Assembly: GCF_022698145.1 (NCBI RefSeq)
Contig: NZ_JALDAX010000013.1
Coordinates: forward strand, 186,001 to 250,000
Length of the DNA stretch: 64,000 nt
Reading direction: 5' to 3'
Origin: Streptomyces spinosisporus
Lineage (GTDB): Bacteria; Actinomycetota; Actinomycetes; Streptomycetales; Streptomycetaceae
In this document: positions 38,057 through 46,573 of the stretch, piece after piece
How positions within the stretch are numbered: position 1 is the stretch's first letter
Layout: every line of letters begins with the position of its first letter
Translations under genes and position numbers: made by a program
The notes under the pieces: model-generated
The model's input: only the letters and a program-made list of their open reading frames with translations
The model's database searches: none
Told to the model about the DNA's origin: nothing

Positions 38057-38635
38057 CTACAGGTGCGGCAGGATCGCCGGCATCAGGTCCTGGAACGTAC
38101 GGCCGTTGGCCGGGGTGCCCAGGGCCGTCATCGTCCAGCCCGGGCCCGAACGGTGCACCTTCGCCATGATCTGGGCCGTGTAGGCGCCGCCGCCGGCCAG
38201 CGTGTAGCGGGCGAGCTCCTGGCCGTTGGTCTCGTCGACCAGGCGGCAGAACGCGTTCTGCACCTCCTGGAACGTCTGGCCCGTGAAGGAGTTCACGGTG
38301 AAGACGATCTGGTCGATGTGGACCGGGACGCGGGAGAGGTCGACGAGGATCGCCTCGTCATCGCCGCCCTGGCCGACACCGCCGACGAGGTTGTCACCGG
38401 TGTGGCGGACCGAGCCGTCGTCGCTCACCAGGTGGCGGAAGAAGACGACGTCGACCGGCTGCTTGTCCGCGAACAGGACGGCCGAGGCGTCCAGGTCGAT
38501 CTCCCGCGTGCGCGAGCCGAACAGGCCGCGCCGGGGAGCCGCCTGCCAGCCGAGACCCATGCGCACCGCGGCCAGACTGCCCCCGTCGTTCTTCTGCAGA
38601 CTGATGGCCTGACCCTTTGTCATGTTGACGGTCAC
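38057..38635 (-). CDS. TerD-family tellurium-resistance/stress protein
   Basis: A 192-residue calcium-binding TerD-domain protein: MTKGQAISLQKNDGGSLAAVRMGLGWQ at the N-terminus, then IDLDASAVLF, the Ca2+-site segments HTGDNLVGGVGQGGDDEAILVDLSRVP and FTVNSFTGQTFQEVQNAF. TerD proteins assemble near the membrane with TerC and confer tolerance to tellurite, phage or metal stress. The GTG at 38635 (VTVNMTKGQ) has GAGAGGGG upstream and gives the usual family length; an internal ATG four codons later is the alternative. Confidence 0.93.
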   Translation of the reverse strand: MTVNMTKGQAISLQKNDGGSLAAVRMGLGWQAAPRRGLFGSRTREIDLDASAVLFADKQPVDVVFFRHLVSDDGSVRHTGDNLVGGVGQGGDDEAILVDLSRVPVHIDQIVFTVNSFTGQTFQEVQNAFCRLVDETNGQELARYTLAGGGAYTAQIMAKVHRSGPGWTMTALGTPANGRTFQDLMPAILPHL

Positions 38636-38794
38636 GCGCTGATTCCCCTCTCGAGCTGTCCCCTGTTGCCGCGGCATCCGCGGTTGACCAGAACCCTACG
38701 CAGGCGCACCGACCGTGCCGTACCCCGATCCGTACTTTGTGTCGGTCTTGCAACACAGAGCGGATACACCGAGGTCGGCACGGGAGGCGCCAGG

Positions 38795-40933
38795 TCAGGC
38801 CAGGCCCGCCTCGCGCATCTGGCGCAGTTCCTTCTTCATCTCGGAGATCTCGTCGCGCAGCCGGGCCGCGATCTCGAACTGGAGGTCGGCGGCGGCGGCA
38901 CGCATCCGTGCCGTCATCTCCTCGATCTGTCCGGTCAGTTCGGCCGCCGGGCGGTCGGTCGGGACCGTCTCCTTGGCCTTGCCCTTCGCGGCCTTGGCCC
39001 CGCCGGCCGCCTTGCCGCCGAGGGCGGGCACGGGTGCCTTGGCGCCCTTGCCGTCCTTCGACTTGCGGTAGCCCGAGCCGAGCAGCTGTTCCGTGTCGAC
39101 GTCCTCGCGGGCGATCTGCGCCACGATGTCGTTGATCTTCTTGCGGAGCGGCTGGGGGTCGATGCCCCGCTCCTTGTTGTAGGCGACCTGCTTCTCCCGG
39201 CGGCGGTTGGTCTCCTCGATGGCCTTCTCCATCGCCGGGGTCATCTTATCGGCGTACATGTGGACCTGGCCGGAGACATTGCGCGCCGCGCGGCCGATGG
39301 TCTGGATCAGGGAGGTGCCGGAGCGCAGGAAGCCCTCCTTGTCGGCATCGAGGATCGCCACGAGCGACACCTCGGGCAGGTCGAGGCCCTCACGCAGGAG
39401 GTTGATGCCGACCAGGACGTCGAACTCGCCCGCGCGCAGCTCGCGCAGCAGCTCGACACGGCGCAGGGTGTCGACGTCGCTGTGCAGATAGCGCACCTGG
39501 ATGCCGAGTTCGAGGAAGTAGTCCGTGAGGTCCTCGGCCATCTTCTTGGTGAGCGTGGTGACCAGGACGCGCTCGTCCTTCTCGGTGCGGGTGCGGATCT
39601 CGTGCACCAGGTCGTCGATCTGGCCCTCGGTGGGCTTGACGACGACCTCCGGGTCGACGAGGCCGGTGGGGCGGATGATCTGCTCGACGACGCCGTCCCC
39701 GCGCGAGAGCTCGTAGGTGCCCGGGGTGGCCGACAGATAGACGGTCTGGCCGATGCGCTCCTGGAACTCCTCCCACTTCAGCGGACGGTTGTCGAGGGCG
39801 GAGGGCAGCCGGAAGCCGTGGTCGACGAGGGTGCGCTTGCGGGAGGCGTCGCCCTCGTACATGGCGCCGATCTGCGGGACCGTGACATGCGACTCGTCGA
39901 TGACGAGGAGGAAGTCGTCCGGGAAGTAGTCCAGCAGGGTGTTGGGCGGGGAGCCGGGCAGCCGGCCGTCGAAGTGCATCGAGTAGTTCTCCACGCCGGA
40001 GCAGGAGCCGATCTGGCGGAGCATCTCGAGGTCGTAGGTCGTGCGCATCCTCAGGCGCTGGGCCTCCAGGAGCTTGCCTTGCTTCTCCAGCTCGGACAGG
40101 CGCTCGCCGAGCTCCTTCTCGATGTCGTTGACGGCGCGCTCCATGCGCTCGGGGCCCGCGACGTAGTGGGAGGCCGGGAAGACGTACAGGTGCTGGTCGT
40201 CGCTGATGATCTCGCCGGTGACCGGGTGGAGCGTGGACAGGGCCTCGATCTCGTCGCCGAACATCTCGATGCGGACGGCCAGCTCCTCGTAGACCGGGAA
40301 GATCTCGATGGTGTCGCCGCGGACGCGGAAGGTGCCCCGGGTGAACGCGAGGTCGTTGCGCGTGTACTGGATGTCCACGAAGCGGCGCAGCAGCTGGTCC
40401 CGGTCGATCTCGTCGCCGACCCTGAGGGGGACCATGCGGTCGACGTACTCCTGGGGCGTGCCGAGGCCGTAGATGCAGGACACCGAGGCGACCACGACGA
40501 CGTCGCGGCGGGTGAGCAGCGAATTGGTCGCGGAGTGGCGCAGGCGCTCCACCTCCTCGTTGATCGAGGAGTCCTTCTCGATGTAGGTGTCCGACTGCGG
40601 GACGTAGGCCTCGGGCTGGTAGTAGTCGTAGTATGAGACGAAGTACTCCACCGCATTGTTCGGCAGGAGCTCGCGGAACTCGTTCGCCAGCTGGGCGGCC
40701 AGGGTCTTGTTCGGTGCCATGACGAGCGTGGGGCGCTGGAGCTGCTCGATCATCCACGCCGTGGTGGCGGATTTGCCGGTGCCGGTCGCGCCGAGCAGGA
40801 CGACGTCCTTCTCGCCCCCCTTGATGCGCCGGGCGAGATCGGCGATGGCCTGGGGCTGGTCGCCGCTGGGCTGGTAGGGACTGACGACCTCGAAGGGCGC
40901 CACCGTGCGTTCGATGCTGGAAACGGGCCGCAT
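38795..40933 (-). CDS. uvrB: Excinuclease ABC subunit B
   Basis: A 712-residue helicase-like NER protein. It has Walker A GATGTGKSATTAW, the beta-hairpin region YYDYYQPEAYVPQSDTYIEKD, the DESHVTVPQ motif, the helicase motifs LLREGLDLPEVSLVAILDADKEGF and QTIGRAARN, and a C-terminal UVR domain (LQFEIAARLRDEISEMKKEL) for UvrC. A Gly/Ala/Lys-rich insert precedes that domain. The ATG lies 7 nt after the RecA-NDp -10 box, so the damage-induced mRNA would be leaderless. Confidence 0.98.
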   Translation of the reverse strand: MRPVSSIERTVAPFEVVSPYQPSGDQPQAIADLARRIKGGEKDVVLLGATGTGKSATTAWMIEQLQRPTLVMAPNKTLAAQLANEFRELLPNNAVEYFVSYYDYYQPEAYVPQSDTYIEKDSSINEEVERLRHSATNSLLTRRDVVVVASVSCIYGLGTPQEYVDRMVPLRVGDEIDRDQLLRRFVDIQYTRNDLAFTRGTFRVRGDTIEIFPVYEELAVRIEMFGDEIEALSTLHPVTGEIISDDQHLYVFPASHYVAGPERMERAVNDIEKELGERLSELEKQGKLLEAQRLRMRTTYDLEMLRQIGSCSGVENYSMHFDGRLPGSPPNTLLDYFPDDFLLVIDESHVTVPQIGAMYEGDASRKRTLVDHGFRLPSALDNRPLKWEEFQERIGQTVYLSATPGTYELSRGDGVVEQIIRPTGLVDPEVVVKPTEGQIDDLVHEIRTRTEKDERVLVTTLTKKMAEDLTDYFLELGIQVRYLHSDVDTLRRVELLRELRAGEFDVLVGINLLREGLDLPEVSLVAILDADKEGFLRSGTSLIQTIGRAARNVSGQVHMYADKMTPAMEKAIEETNRRREKQVAYNKERGIDPQPLRKKINDIVAQIAREDVDTEQLLGSGYRKSKDGKGAKAPVPALGGKAAGGAKAAKGKAKETVPTDRPAAELTGQIEEMTARMRAAAADLQFEIAARLRDEISEMKKELRQMREAGLA

Positions 40934-40940
40934 GGGATCC

Positions 40941-40963
40941 ACCGTACGACCCGGCACTGACAA
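40941..40963 (-). promoter_or_regulatory. RecA-NDp DNA-damage promoter of uvrB
   Basis: On the minus strand TTGTCAGTG (40955-40963), 8-nt spacer, TACGGT (40941-40946), then 7 nt to the ATG. A full match to the element, in the 40-nt gap after the MHYT gene. Confidence 0.87.
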
Positions 40964-40973
40964 CGCGGTCCGG

Positions 40974-41840
40974 TCAGCGGTTCTGCGGGGTGCGTGAGGT
41001 GCGCCGGCCCTGGTGCCGGACGGGGCGGAGCGGCCGGCGGCGGGGCGGGTGGTGGACCGCCGGATGGGCCGGGACACCCGGCTTGTGCTCGACGGGGGTC
41101 CAGTCGGGCTTGCCCATGACCAGCATCGGGTCGAACATCACGACCACACCGGCGATGACGAGGAACGCGAGCGGGCCGACGAGCATGGGCCACAGCAGTG
41201 AGGCGGGCGATTCACCGGTGACGGGAGCGCCGGAATGGTGGAGGTGGACGCTGAGGGCCGCCATGCCCGTGTAGTGCATGCCGCTGACCGCGAGCCCCAT
41301 GACCAGGCTCGCGCCGACGCTCCACAGGAACCCTCTGACCTGCCCGGCCGCCCACAGGGCGGCTGTCGCGGCGCACATCGCGATGACGACGGAGACGGCG
41401 ACGGTGACCGTGTTGTACTCGAACCTGCCGTTCAGGCGCATCCCGGCCATGCCCAGATAGTGCATGGACGCGATGCCCAGGCCGGTGATCGTGCCCCCGG
41501 TGAACAGGGCCGCCCCCTTGGCGCCCTTGTAGCCGACGATGAAGAGCCCGACGCCGACCATCACTATGGCGACCCCGAGGCTGGCGAAGGTCATCGGTCT
41601 GTCGTAGTGGATGGGCGCCCCTTCGACCGTGAAGCCCATCATCGCCACGAAGTGCATGGTCCATATGCCGGAGCCGATGGCCGCCGCGCCGAGGGCGAGC
41701 CAGCCGGGGCGCCAGGACTGCGCCACGAGCATCGATCTGGTGGTGCAGCGCAGGCCGAGGGCGCCTCCGAGGGAGGCCATGAGATAGGCCACCACCGGCG
41801 TGACGAGTCCGTAGGTGAATCCGTCGACCGTGCCCTGCAT
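40974..41840 (-). CDS. MHYT-domain membrane sensor protein
   Basis: A 288-residue protein with seven hydrophobic segments and the three MHYT-type motifs: MHFVAMMGF, MHYLGMAGM and MHYTGMAAL. The MHYT domain is proposed to bind copper and sense a diatomic gas. Here no GGDEF, EAL or kinase output is attached; only a basic C-terminal tail (RRRPLRPVRHQGRRTSRT) follows, so signalling must go through a partner. ATG at 41840 with GAAGGG about 11 nt upstream. It precedes uvrB by 40 nt, but uvrB has its own promoter. Confidence 0.92.
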   Translation of the reverse strand: MQGTVDGFTYGLVTPVVAYLMASLGGALGLRCTTRSMLVAQSWRPGWLALGAAAIGSGIWTMHFVAMMGFTVEGAPIHYDRPMTFASLGVAIVMVGVGLFIVGYKGAKGAALFTGGTITGLGIASMHYLGMAGMRLNGRFEYNTVTVAVSVVIAMCAATAALWAAGQVRGFLWSVGASLVMGLAVSGMHYTGMAALSVHLHHSGAPVTGESPASLLWPMLVGPLAFLVIAGVVVMFDPMLVMGKPDWTPVEHKPGVPAHPAVHHPPRRRPLRPVRHQGRRTSRTPQNR

Positions 41841-42119
41841 GCGCGGCTGCCCTTCCCGCCCTCTTCGTCCCGTAACCCGCCGAAATACGCCCCCTCCCAG
41901 GACCGCCCGAGCGGTCAGGGTTGAGGCAGAGAGTATGACTCCCACCGGAATGGTCGAACGATTTTCCGGCAAAGAAACACGGCGTTGCCCCACTTGTGCG
42001 GCACCAGTGAGCGGTCATGGGCAACACCATTCAATGTGTGGCCATTCTGCACCCCGGCAGCGTTCACGCTCTGCTGTCACAGTTGATCTGTCCGTGATCA
42101 ACCGATGTGAGGGGTACGC

Positions 42120-43031
42120 ATGTACGCGCGCGCAGTCGCCGCCATCACCGCCGCGCTCCTGGGGGCGGCCGCCCTGCTGATGCCCGGGTCCGACGCCCGG
42201 GCCGGTGCCCACGCCCACGCGGACTCCCCCGTCAGGGCGGGCGGCACCGGTGCGCGGCCGCTGGTGATCGCTCACCGGGGGGCCTCCGCACAGGCGCCCG
42301 AGAACACGCTCGCGTCCATCGACAGGGCGGCCGAGCTCGGGATCCCCTGGGTCGAGAACGACGTGCAGCGCACCAGAGACGGCGAACTCGTGGTCATCCA
42401 CGACGACAGCCTCCAGCGCACCACGGACGTGAAAAGGGTCTTCCCCGGGCGGGCGCCCTGGAAGGTGAAGGACTTCACCGCTGCCGAGATCGCGCGCCTG
42501 GACGCGGGCAGCTGGTTCGACTCGCGGTTCGCGGGCACGCGCGTGCCGACGCTGGAGCAGTACATGCGCCGCGTCGAGTACAACCGCCAGAAGCTGGTCC
42601 TGGAGATCAAGAATCCCGAGCTGTACCCGGGCATCGAGCAGCAGATCCTGAAGCTCCTCGGCAACGAGGGCTGGCTCGACCGGCCGCATCTGACCGGCCG
42701 GCTGGTCGTACAGAGCTTCAGCGCGGACAGCCTGCGGACCGTCCATGAGCTGAGGCCCGCCGTCACGACGGCCTTCCTCGGTACCCCGCGCATCGCGGAC
42801 CTGCCCGGTTACGCCGCCTTCACCGACGGGATCAATCCCTCGTACGGCACGATCTCGCGGGGCTACGTCTCCGCCGCACACTCCGTCGCGGGACCGCACG
42901 GCCGGCCGCTCGGCGTCTTCGCCTGGACCGTCGACGACGCGGACAGCGCCCGCCAGGTCGCCGGGTACGGCGTCGACGGCATCATCACCGACAAGCCCGA
43001 CGTCGTCCGGGACGCGCTGCAGAACCCCTGA
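42120..43031 (+). CDS. Secreted glycerophosphodiester phosphodiesterase
   Basis: A 303-residue GDPD-family enzyme with a signal peptide (1-28, cleavage near DARAGA). The TIM-barrel active-site motifs are AHRGASAQAPENT, the metal-binding ENDVQRTRDGELVVIHDDSLQRTT and VLEIKNPELYPGIE, and the late GVFAWTVDD and GVDGIITDKPD. It would release glycerol 3-phosphate from extracellular phosphodiesters. GAGGGG precedes the ATG. The 279-nt gap to the divergent MHYT gene holds promoters but no gene. Confidence 0.95.
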   Translation: MYARAVAAITAALLGAAALLMPGSDARAGAHAHADSPVRAGGTGARPLVIAHRGASAQAPENTLASIDRAAELGIPWVENDVQRTRDGELVVIHDDSLQRTTDVKRVFPGRAPWKVKDFTAAEIARLDAGSWFDSRFAGTRVPTLEQYMRRVEYNRQKLVLEIKNPELYPGIEQQILKLLGNEGWLDRPHLTGRLVVQSFSADSLRTVHELRPAVTTAFLGTPRIADLPGYAAFTDGINPSYGTISRGYVSAAHSVAGPHGRPLGVFAWTVDDADSARQVAGYGVDGIITDKPDVVRDALQNP

Positions 43032-43052
43032 GCCCCGCCGCTCCCCCGGGCG

Positions 43053-43075
43053 TTGTCAGTGGCGGGCCGTACGGT
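43053..43075 (+). promoter_or_regulatory. RecA-NDp DNA-damage promoter of ogt
   Basis: TTGTCAGTG (43053-43061), 8-nt spacer, TACGGT (43070-43075), then 6 nt to the ATG. Exact match to the actinobacterial damage promoter; the predicted transcription start is at or next to the A of the start codon. Confidence 0.87.
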
Positions 43076-43081
43076 GGGCGC

Positions 43082-43636
43082 ATGGACAGCGATGGGCAGT
43101 ACGAACAGCAGGTCGTGTGGGCGGTGCTCGGCACGGAGATCGGTCCGCTGCTGCTGGCCGCGACCCGCGAGGGCCTGGTCAACGTCGTCTTCCACGCCAC
43201 CGACCCGGTGCGCGACAAGGCGCTCGGCCGGCTCGCGTCCCGGCTGGGCAGCGAGCCTGTCGAGGCACCGGACTCACCCCTGCTGGCCGAGGCGATACGA
43301 CAGGTCCGGGCGTACTTCGCGGGCGAGCGGCGCGACTTCGAGCTGCCGCTGGACTGGTCTCTGATCTCCGGCTTCAACAGGCAGGTGCTGCGCGAGCTGG
43401 CCGTCGGCGTTCCGTACGGCGCGGTCGTGGGCTACGGCGATCTGGCCGGGCGGGTGGGCCAGCCGGGTGCGGCCCAGGCGGTCGGGACGGCGATGGGGTC
43501 CAACCCGCTGCCGGTCGTCGTGCCCTGCCACCGAGTGGTGGAGAGCGACGGCGGCATCGGCGGGTTCGGGGGCGGACTGGAGACGAAGCGCAAGCTGCTA
43601 GCCCTGGAGGGAGTGCTCCCCGAGCCCCTGTTCTGA
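43082..43636 (+). CDS. ogt: Methylated-DNA-[protein]-cysteine S-methyltransferase
   Basis: A 184-residue suicidal repair protein that transfers alkyl groups from O6-alkylguanine to its own cysteine. The acceptor motif PVVVPCHRVVESDGGIGGFGGG is intact, preceded by the HTH segment VPYGAVVGYGDLAGRVGQPGAAQAVG with the Arg-finger region. Length and layout fit Ogt/MGMT of actinobacteria. No ribosome site: the RecA-NDp promoter predicts a leaderless damage-induced mRNA. Confidence 0.96.
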   Translation: MDSDGQYEQQVVWAVLGTEIGPLLLAATREGLVNVVFHATDPVRDKALGRLASRLGSEPVEAPDSPLLAEAIRQVRAYFAGERRDFELPLDWSLISGFNRQVLRELAVGVPYGAVVGYGDLAGRVGQPGAAQAVGTAMGSNPLPVVVPCHRVVESDGGIGGFGGGLETKRKLLALEGVLPEPLF

Positions 43637-43741
43637 GGGGGTGCGCGAGGGGTGGCCGGGAGCGGACGGCAGTAGCAGACTCCGCCATGCGCACAGCCAC
43701 TGGCATCCGAGGAATCGGAGCCGAAGGGACGGCGATCACGC

Positions 43742-44968
43742 ATGAGCGGAAACAGGGCAGTCGCGTATCTCAAGCCGGGAGCGGTGGAAGTAAGGACCAT
43801 CGACTACCCGACGCTTGAACTCCAGGACGGGCCGGGGGTGGCACCGGACAATGTCGGCCGCAAGGTCCGGCACGGTGTGATCCTCAAGGTCCTCGCCAGC
43901 AACATCTGCGGAAGCGACCAGCACATGGTGCGCGGGCGGACGACCGCGCCGGAGGGGCTGGTCCTCGGACACGAGATCACCGGGGAGGTCGTCGAGAGGG
44001 GTCCGGACGTCGAGTTCGTCGAAGTCGGCGACATCGTCTCCGTGCCGTTCAACATCGCCTGCGGGCGGTGCCGCAACTGCAAGGAACGCAAGACCGGCAT
44101 CTGCCTGAACGTCAACCCGGCCCGCCCCGGTGCGGCCTACGGCTATGTCGACATGGGCGGCTGGGTCGGCGGTCAGGCCGAGTACGCCATGGTCCCCTAC
44201 GCGGACTTCAACGTGCTGAAGTTCCCCGACCGGGACGAGGCGCGCGAGAAGCTGCTCGATCTGACCATGCTGTCGGACATCTTCCCGACCGGCTTCCACG
44301 GCGTGGTGAGTTCGGGCGCTGGGGTCGGCTCGACGGTGTACATCGCCGGGGCGGGGCCGGTCGGCCTGGCGGCGGCCGCGTCCGCGCAGCTGCTGGGTGC
44401 AGCCGTGGTCGTGGTCGGCGACCTCAACCCCGAACGCCTCGCCCAGGCGCGCAGCTTCGGGTGCGAGACCGTCGACGTCTCGAAGGGCAGCGTCGAGGAC
44501 CAGCTCGCGCAGATCCTCGGGGAGCCCGAGGTGGACGCCGCGGTCGACGCGGTCGGCTTTGAAGCACGAGCCCACGGCAAGGACGCTCCGGAGGCGCCCG
44601 CCACGGTGCTCAACTCCCTGATGGGCATCACGCGCGCGGGTGGCGCCCTCGGCATCCCGGGTCTCTACGTCACGGACGACCCCGGCGGGATCGACGAGGA
44701 CGCGAAGTCCGGGACGCTGAAGGTGCGGCTCGGCCTGGGCTGGGCCAAGAGCCACCACTTCACGACCGGACAGTGCCCGGTGATGAAGTACCACCGGGGC
44801 CTGATGATGGCGATCCTGCACGGGCGTGTGCACATCGCCAAGGCAGTCAACGCGACCGTGATCGGCCTGGACGACGCGCCGCGCGGCTACGCCGAGTTCG
44901 ACCAGGGCGCCAGCCGCAAGTACGTACTCGACCCGCACGGCGTGCTGAAGGGGGTACAGCCCGTCTGA
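43742..44968 (+). CDS. fdhA: Glutathione-independent formaldehyde dehydrogenase
   Basis: A 408-residue zinc alcohol-dehydrogenase-family enzyme closely matching the Pseudomonas putida type that carries tightly bound NAD. The catalytic zinc Cys is in SNICGSDQHMVRGRT, the structural zinc site is CGRCRNCKERKTGIC, and the Rossmann motif is VYIAGAGPVGLAAAASAQLLGA. It oxidises formaldehyde (or dismutates aldehydes) without a thiol cofactor. ATG follows a poor ribosome site 105 nt after ogt. Confidence 0.95.
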   Translation: MSGNRAVAYLKPGAVEVRTIDYPTLELQDGPGVAPDNVGRKVRHGVILKVLASNICGSDQHMVRGRTTAPEGLVLGHEITGEVVERGPDVEFVEVGDIVSVPFNIACGRCRNCKERKTGICLNVNPARPGAAYGYVDMGGWVGGQAEYAMVPYADFNVLKFPDRDEAREKLLDLTMLSDIFPTGFHGVVSSGAGVGSTVYIAGAGPVGLAAAASAQLLGAAVVVVGDLNPERLAQARSFGCETVDVSKGSVEDQLAQILGEPEVDAAVDAVGFEARAHGKDAPEAPATVLNSLMGITRAGGALGIPGLYVTDDPGGIDEDAKSGTLKVRLGLGWAKSHHFTTGQCPVMKYHRGLMMAILHGRVHIAKAVNATVIGLDDAPRGYAEFDQGASRKYVLDPHGVLKGVQPV

Positions 44969-44994
44969 ACCCGGCGAGGAACACAGGAACAAAA

Positions 44995-45024
44995 GGTGCC
45001 CACGCGCACACGCGCATGGGCACC
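44995..45024. terminator. Bidirectional terminator between fdhA and the VOC gene
   Basis: GGTGCCCACGCGC and GCGCATGGGCACC form a 13-bp stem with one mismatch and a 4-nt loop, between two converging genes; A- and T-containing flanks (ACAAAA, CTCTT) suit both directions. Confidence 0.8.
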
Positions 45025-45052
45025 CTCTTGCCCGGGCGGACGCCGTCCTGCG

Positions 45053-45481
45053 CTAGTCGTAGTGCCGGGCCTCGAAGATGTTGCCGTCGGGATCGCGGAA
45101 GTAGAAGCTGCGCCGGGCCATTCCGCGGGCGCCGTAGGAGTCGTAGGAGAACTCGGAGACGGGGACGGTGCGTTCCTCCAGGCGGCTGTGCAGGGCGTCG
45201 AATTCCTCGCGGGGCATGGCCAGGCAGACGTGGTTGACCGGGTGGCCCGAGCTGTCGGCGGCCCCGGGCACCATCTTCATGCCCTGCGCCATGGCATGGG
45301 GCATGAGGTCGAGGATGGTCTCGTCGTTGAGCCGTACCGAGGGGAAGGAGGCCTCGCCCGCCGCGAACTCGGTGATCCTCAGGGGACGCAGCCCGACCGC
45401 CTTCTCGTAGAAGTCGGCCGAGGCGACCGGGTCCTGCACCCACAGGACGACATGGTCGAGACGTGCCGTGTTGTCCGTCAT
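45053..45481 (-). CDS. VOC-family (glyoxalase/dioxygenase superfamily) protein
   Basis: A 142-residue protein with two beta-alpha-beta-beta-beta modules. Metal ligands would be His in RLDHVVLWVQD, His in PVNHVCLAM and Glu in DPDGNIFEARHYD. Family members include glyoxalase I, extradiol dioxygenases and antibiotic-binding proteins; nothing assigns a substrate. The ATG at 45481 begins just before the first strand; the longer frame is GC-rich filler. Confidence 0.85.
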   Translation of the reverse strand: MTDNTARLDHVVLWVQDPVASADFYEKAVGLRPLRITEFAAGEASFPSVRLNDETILDLMPHAMAQGMKMVPGAADSSGHPVNHVCLAMPREEFDALHSRLEERTVPVSEFSYDSYGARGMARRSFYFRDPDGNIFEARHYD

Positions 45482-45573
45482 GTTTTCAGGCTGGTGCGGT
45501 CCTCCGCGGGCCGCAAGGGTCCGGCGGCACGAAACCCGGCGGCTCCCGCCCCCATGCCCGTCGGCTCCCGCCG

Positions 45574-46368
45574 CTACGCCTTGCGTCCCCACGCCGAGAT
45601 CATCGGGGCCGTGGCCAGGTCCATCCCGCCGGCCGCGACATTCGCCAGATGACGGTCGACGTCCTCGTTCGTCGCGATACCGGCGGCGACGAGACGGTCG
45701 CGGATCTGCCGGACGGTCGCCGACTCCAGGGCGGCGCAGGCCGCGGAGGTGAGCGGGAAGTACGCGTCGGCCTCCACGTCCCGCAGTCCGGCCTCGCGCA
45801 GCAGGCGCGGAAGGCGGCGGCCGTAGGAGAGGTCGGCGCCCCGGTCGGCGAGCAGTCGGCGGAAGCCCTGGCGCAGACGGTTGGCGAGCCGCTCCTCGGG
45901 GCCGTGCTCGTCGAGGCAGACCAGGGGCTGCAGGGCGGGGTCGGCGTCCTCGATGAGGAGCATGCCACCGGGGCGCAGGGCCTCGATCATGGACCGCAGA
46001 GCTCTTTCGCGGTCCGGTACATGGACCAGGACGAGCCGGGCATGCACCAGGTCGAAGCCCTCTCCCGGCGGTTCCTCGGCGCCGACGTCGTGGACGAGCA
46101 CACGCACCGGCGGGCGGGCCGCGGAGGCTAGCAGGGAGGTGTCGATGTCGGTGGCGACGACCTCTCCCTCCGGACCGACCTTCGCGGCCAGCCAGGACAC
46201 CACCGAGGTACCGCCGGCGCCGACCTCCCAGCAGCGCCCGCCGGAGCCGAGGCCGAGCCCTTCGAGGTGCCGGAAGGTCGTGGGGTCGAAGAGGGTGGTG
46301 AAGGCGTCGAAGCGCTCCCCCGCCTCGGTCTGCCGGTTGTCGAGCAGATATCCCTCGGATTGCGTCAT
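45574..46368 (-). CDS. SAM-dependent methyltransferase
   Basis: A 264-residue class I methyltransferase. The SAM-binding motif I reads CWEVGAGGTSVVSWLAAKVG, followed by VVATDIDTSLL (acidic ribose-binding residue), a motif II-like FDLVHARLVLVHVPDRERALRSM and the post-motif LRPGGMLLIEDAD. The N-terminal YLLDNRQTEAGERFDAF resembles UbiE/small-molecule methyltransferases. Substrate unknown. It lies 92 nt upstream of the VOC gene on the same strand, so co-transcription is plausible. Confidence 0.88.
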   Translation of the reverse strand: MTQSEGYLLDNRQTEAGERFDAFTTLFDPTTFRHLEGLGLGSGGRCWEVGAGGTSVVSWLAAKVGPEGEVVATDIDTSLLASAARPPVRVLVHDVGAEEPPGEGFDLVHARLVLVHVPDRERALRSMIEALRPGGMLLIEDADPALQPLVCLDEHGPEERLANRLRQGFRRLLADRGADLSYGRRLPRLLREAGLRDVEADAYFPLTSAACAALESATVRQIRDRLVAAGIATNEDVDRHLANVAAGGMDLATAPMISAWGRKA

Positions 46369-46573
46369 ACCGCGATCATCGCAGTCGTCCGCGCGCCGTC
46401 AGCCGCCGGTTGTCCACAGCCGGGAACCAAGCGGAATGCAGTGCTCCCACAGGCTCACTCGCCGCTTTCACAGACCTGGCAAACTGACGCGCCACGGCAC
46501 ACGAAGGCAGCTCACCACCGCGGCGGGCTGCCGACCGCGCTTCGAGCCCGGAGATCCACGCAAGGAGATCCAG

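Noticed and set aside
42062..42083. PHO box (PhoP operator) upstream of the glycerophosphodiesterase
   Set aside because: GTTCACGCTCT resembles one half, but the next TCAC is offset by 13 nt instead of 11 and the second 11-mer does not match.
46410..46418. DnaA box TTGTCCACA, possible replication origin
   Set aside because: Only isolated boxes (also a near match at about 27654) with no cluster and no dnaA or dnaN genes.
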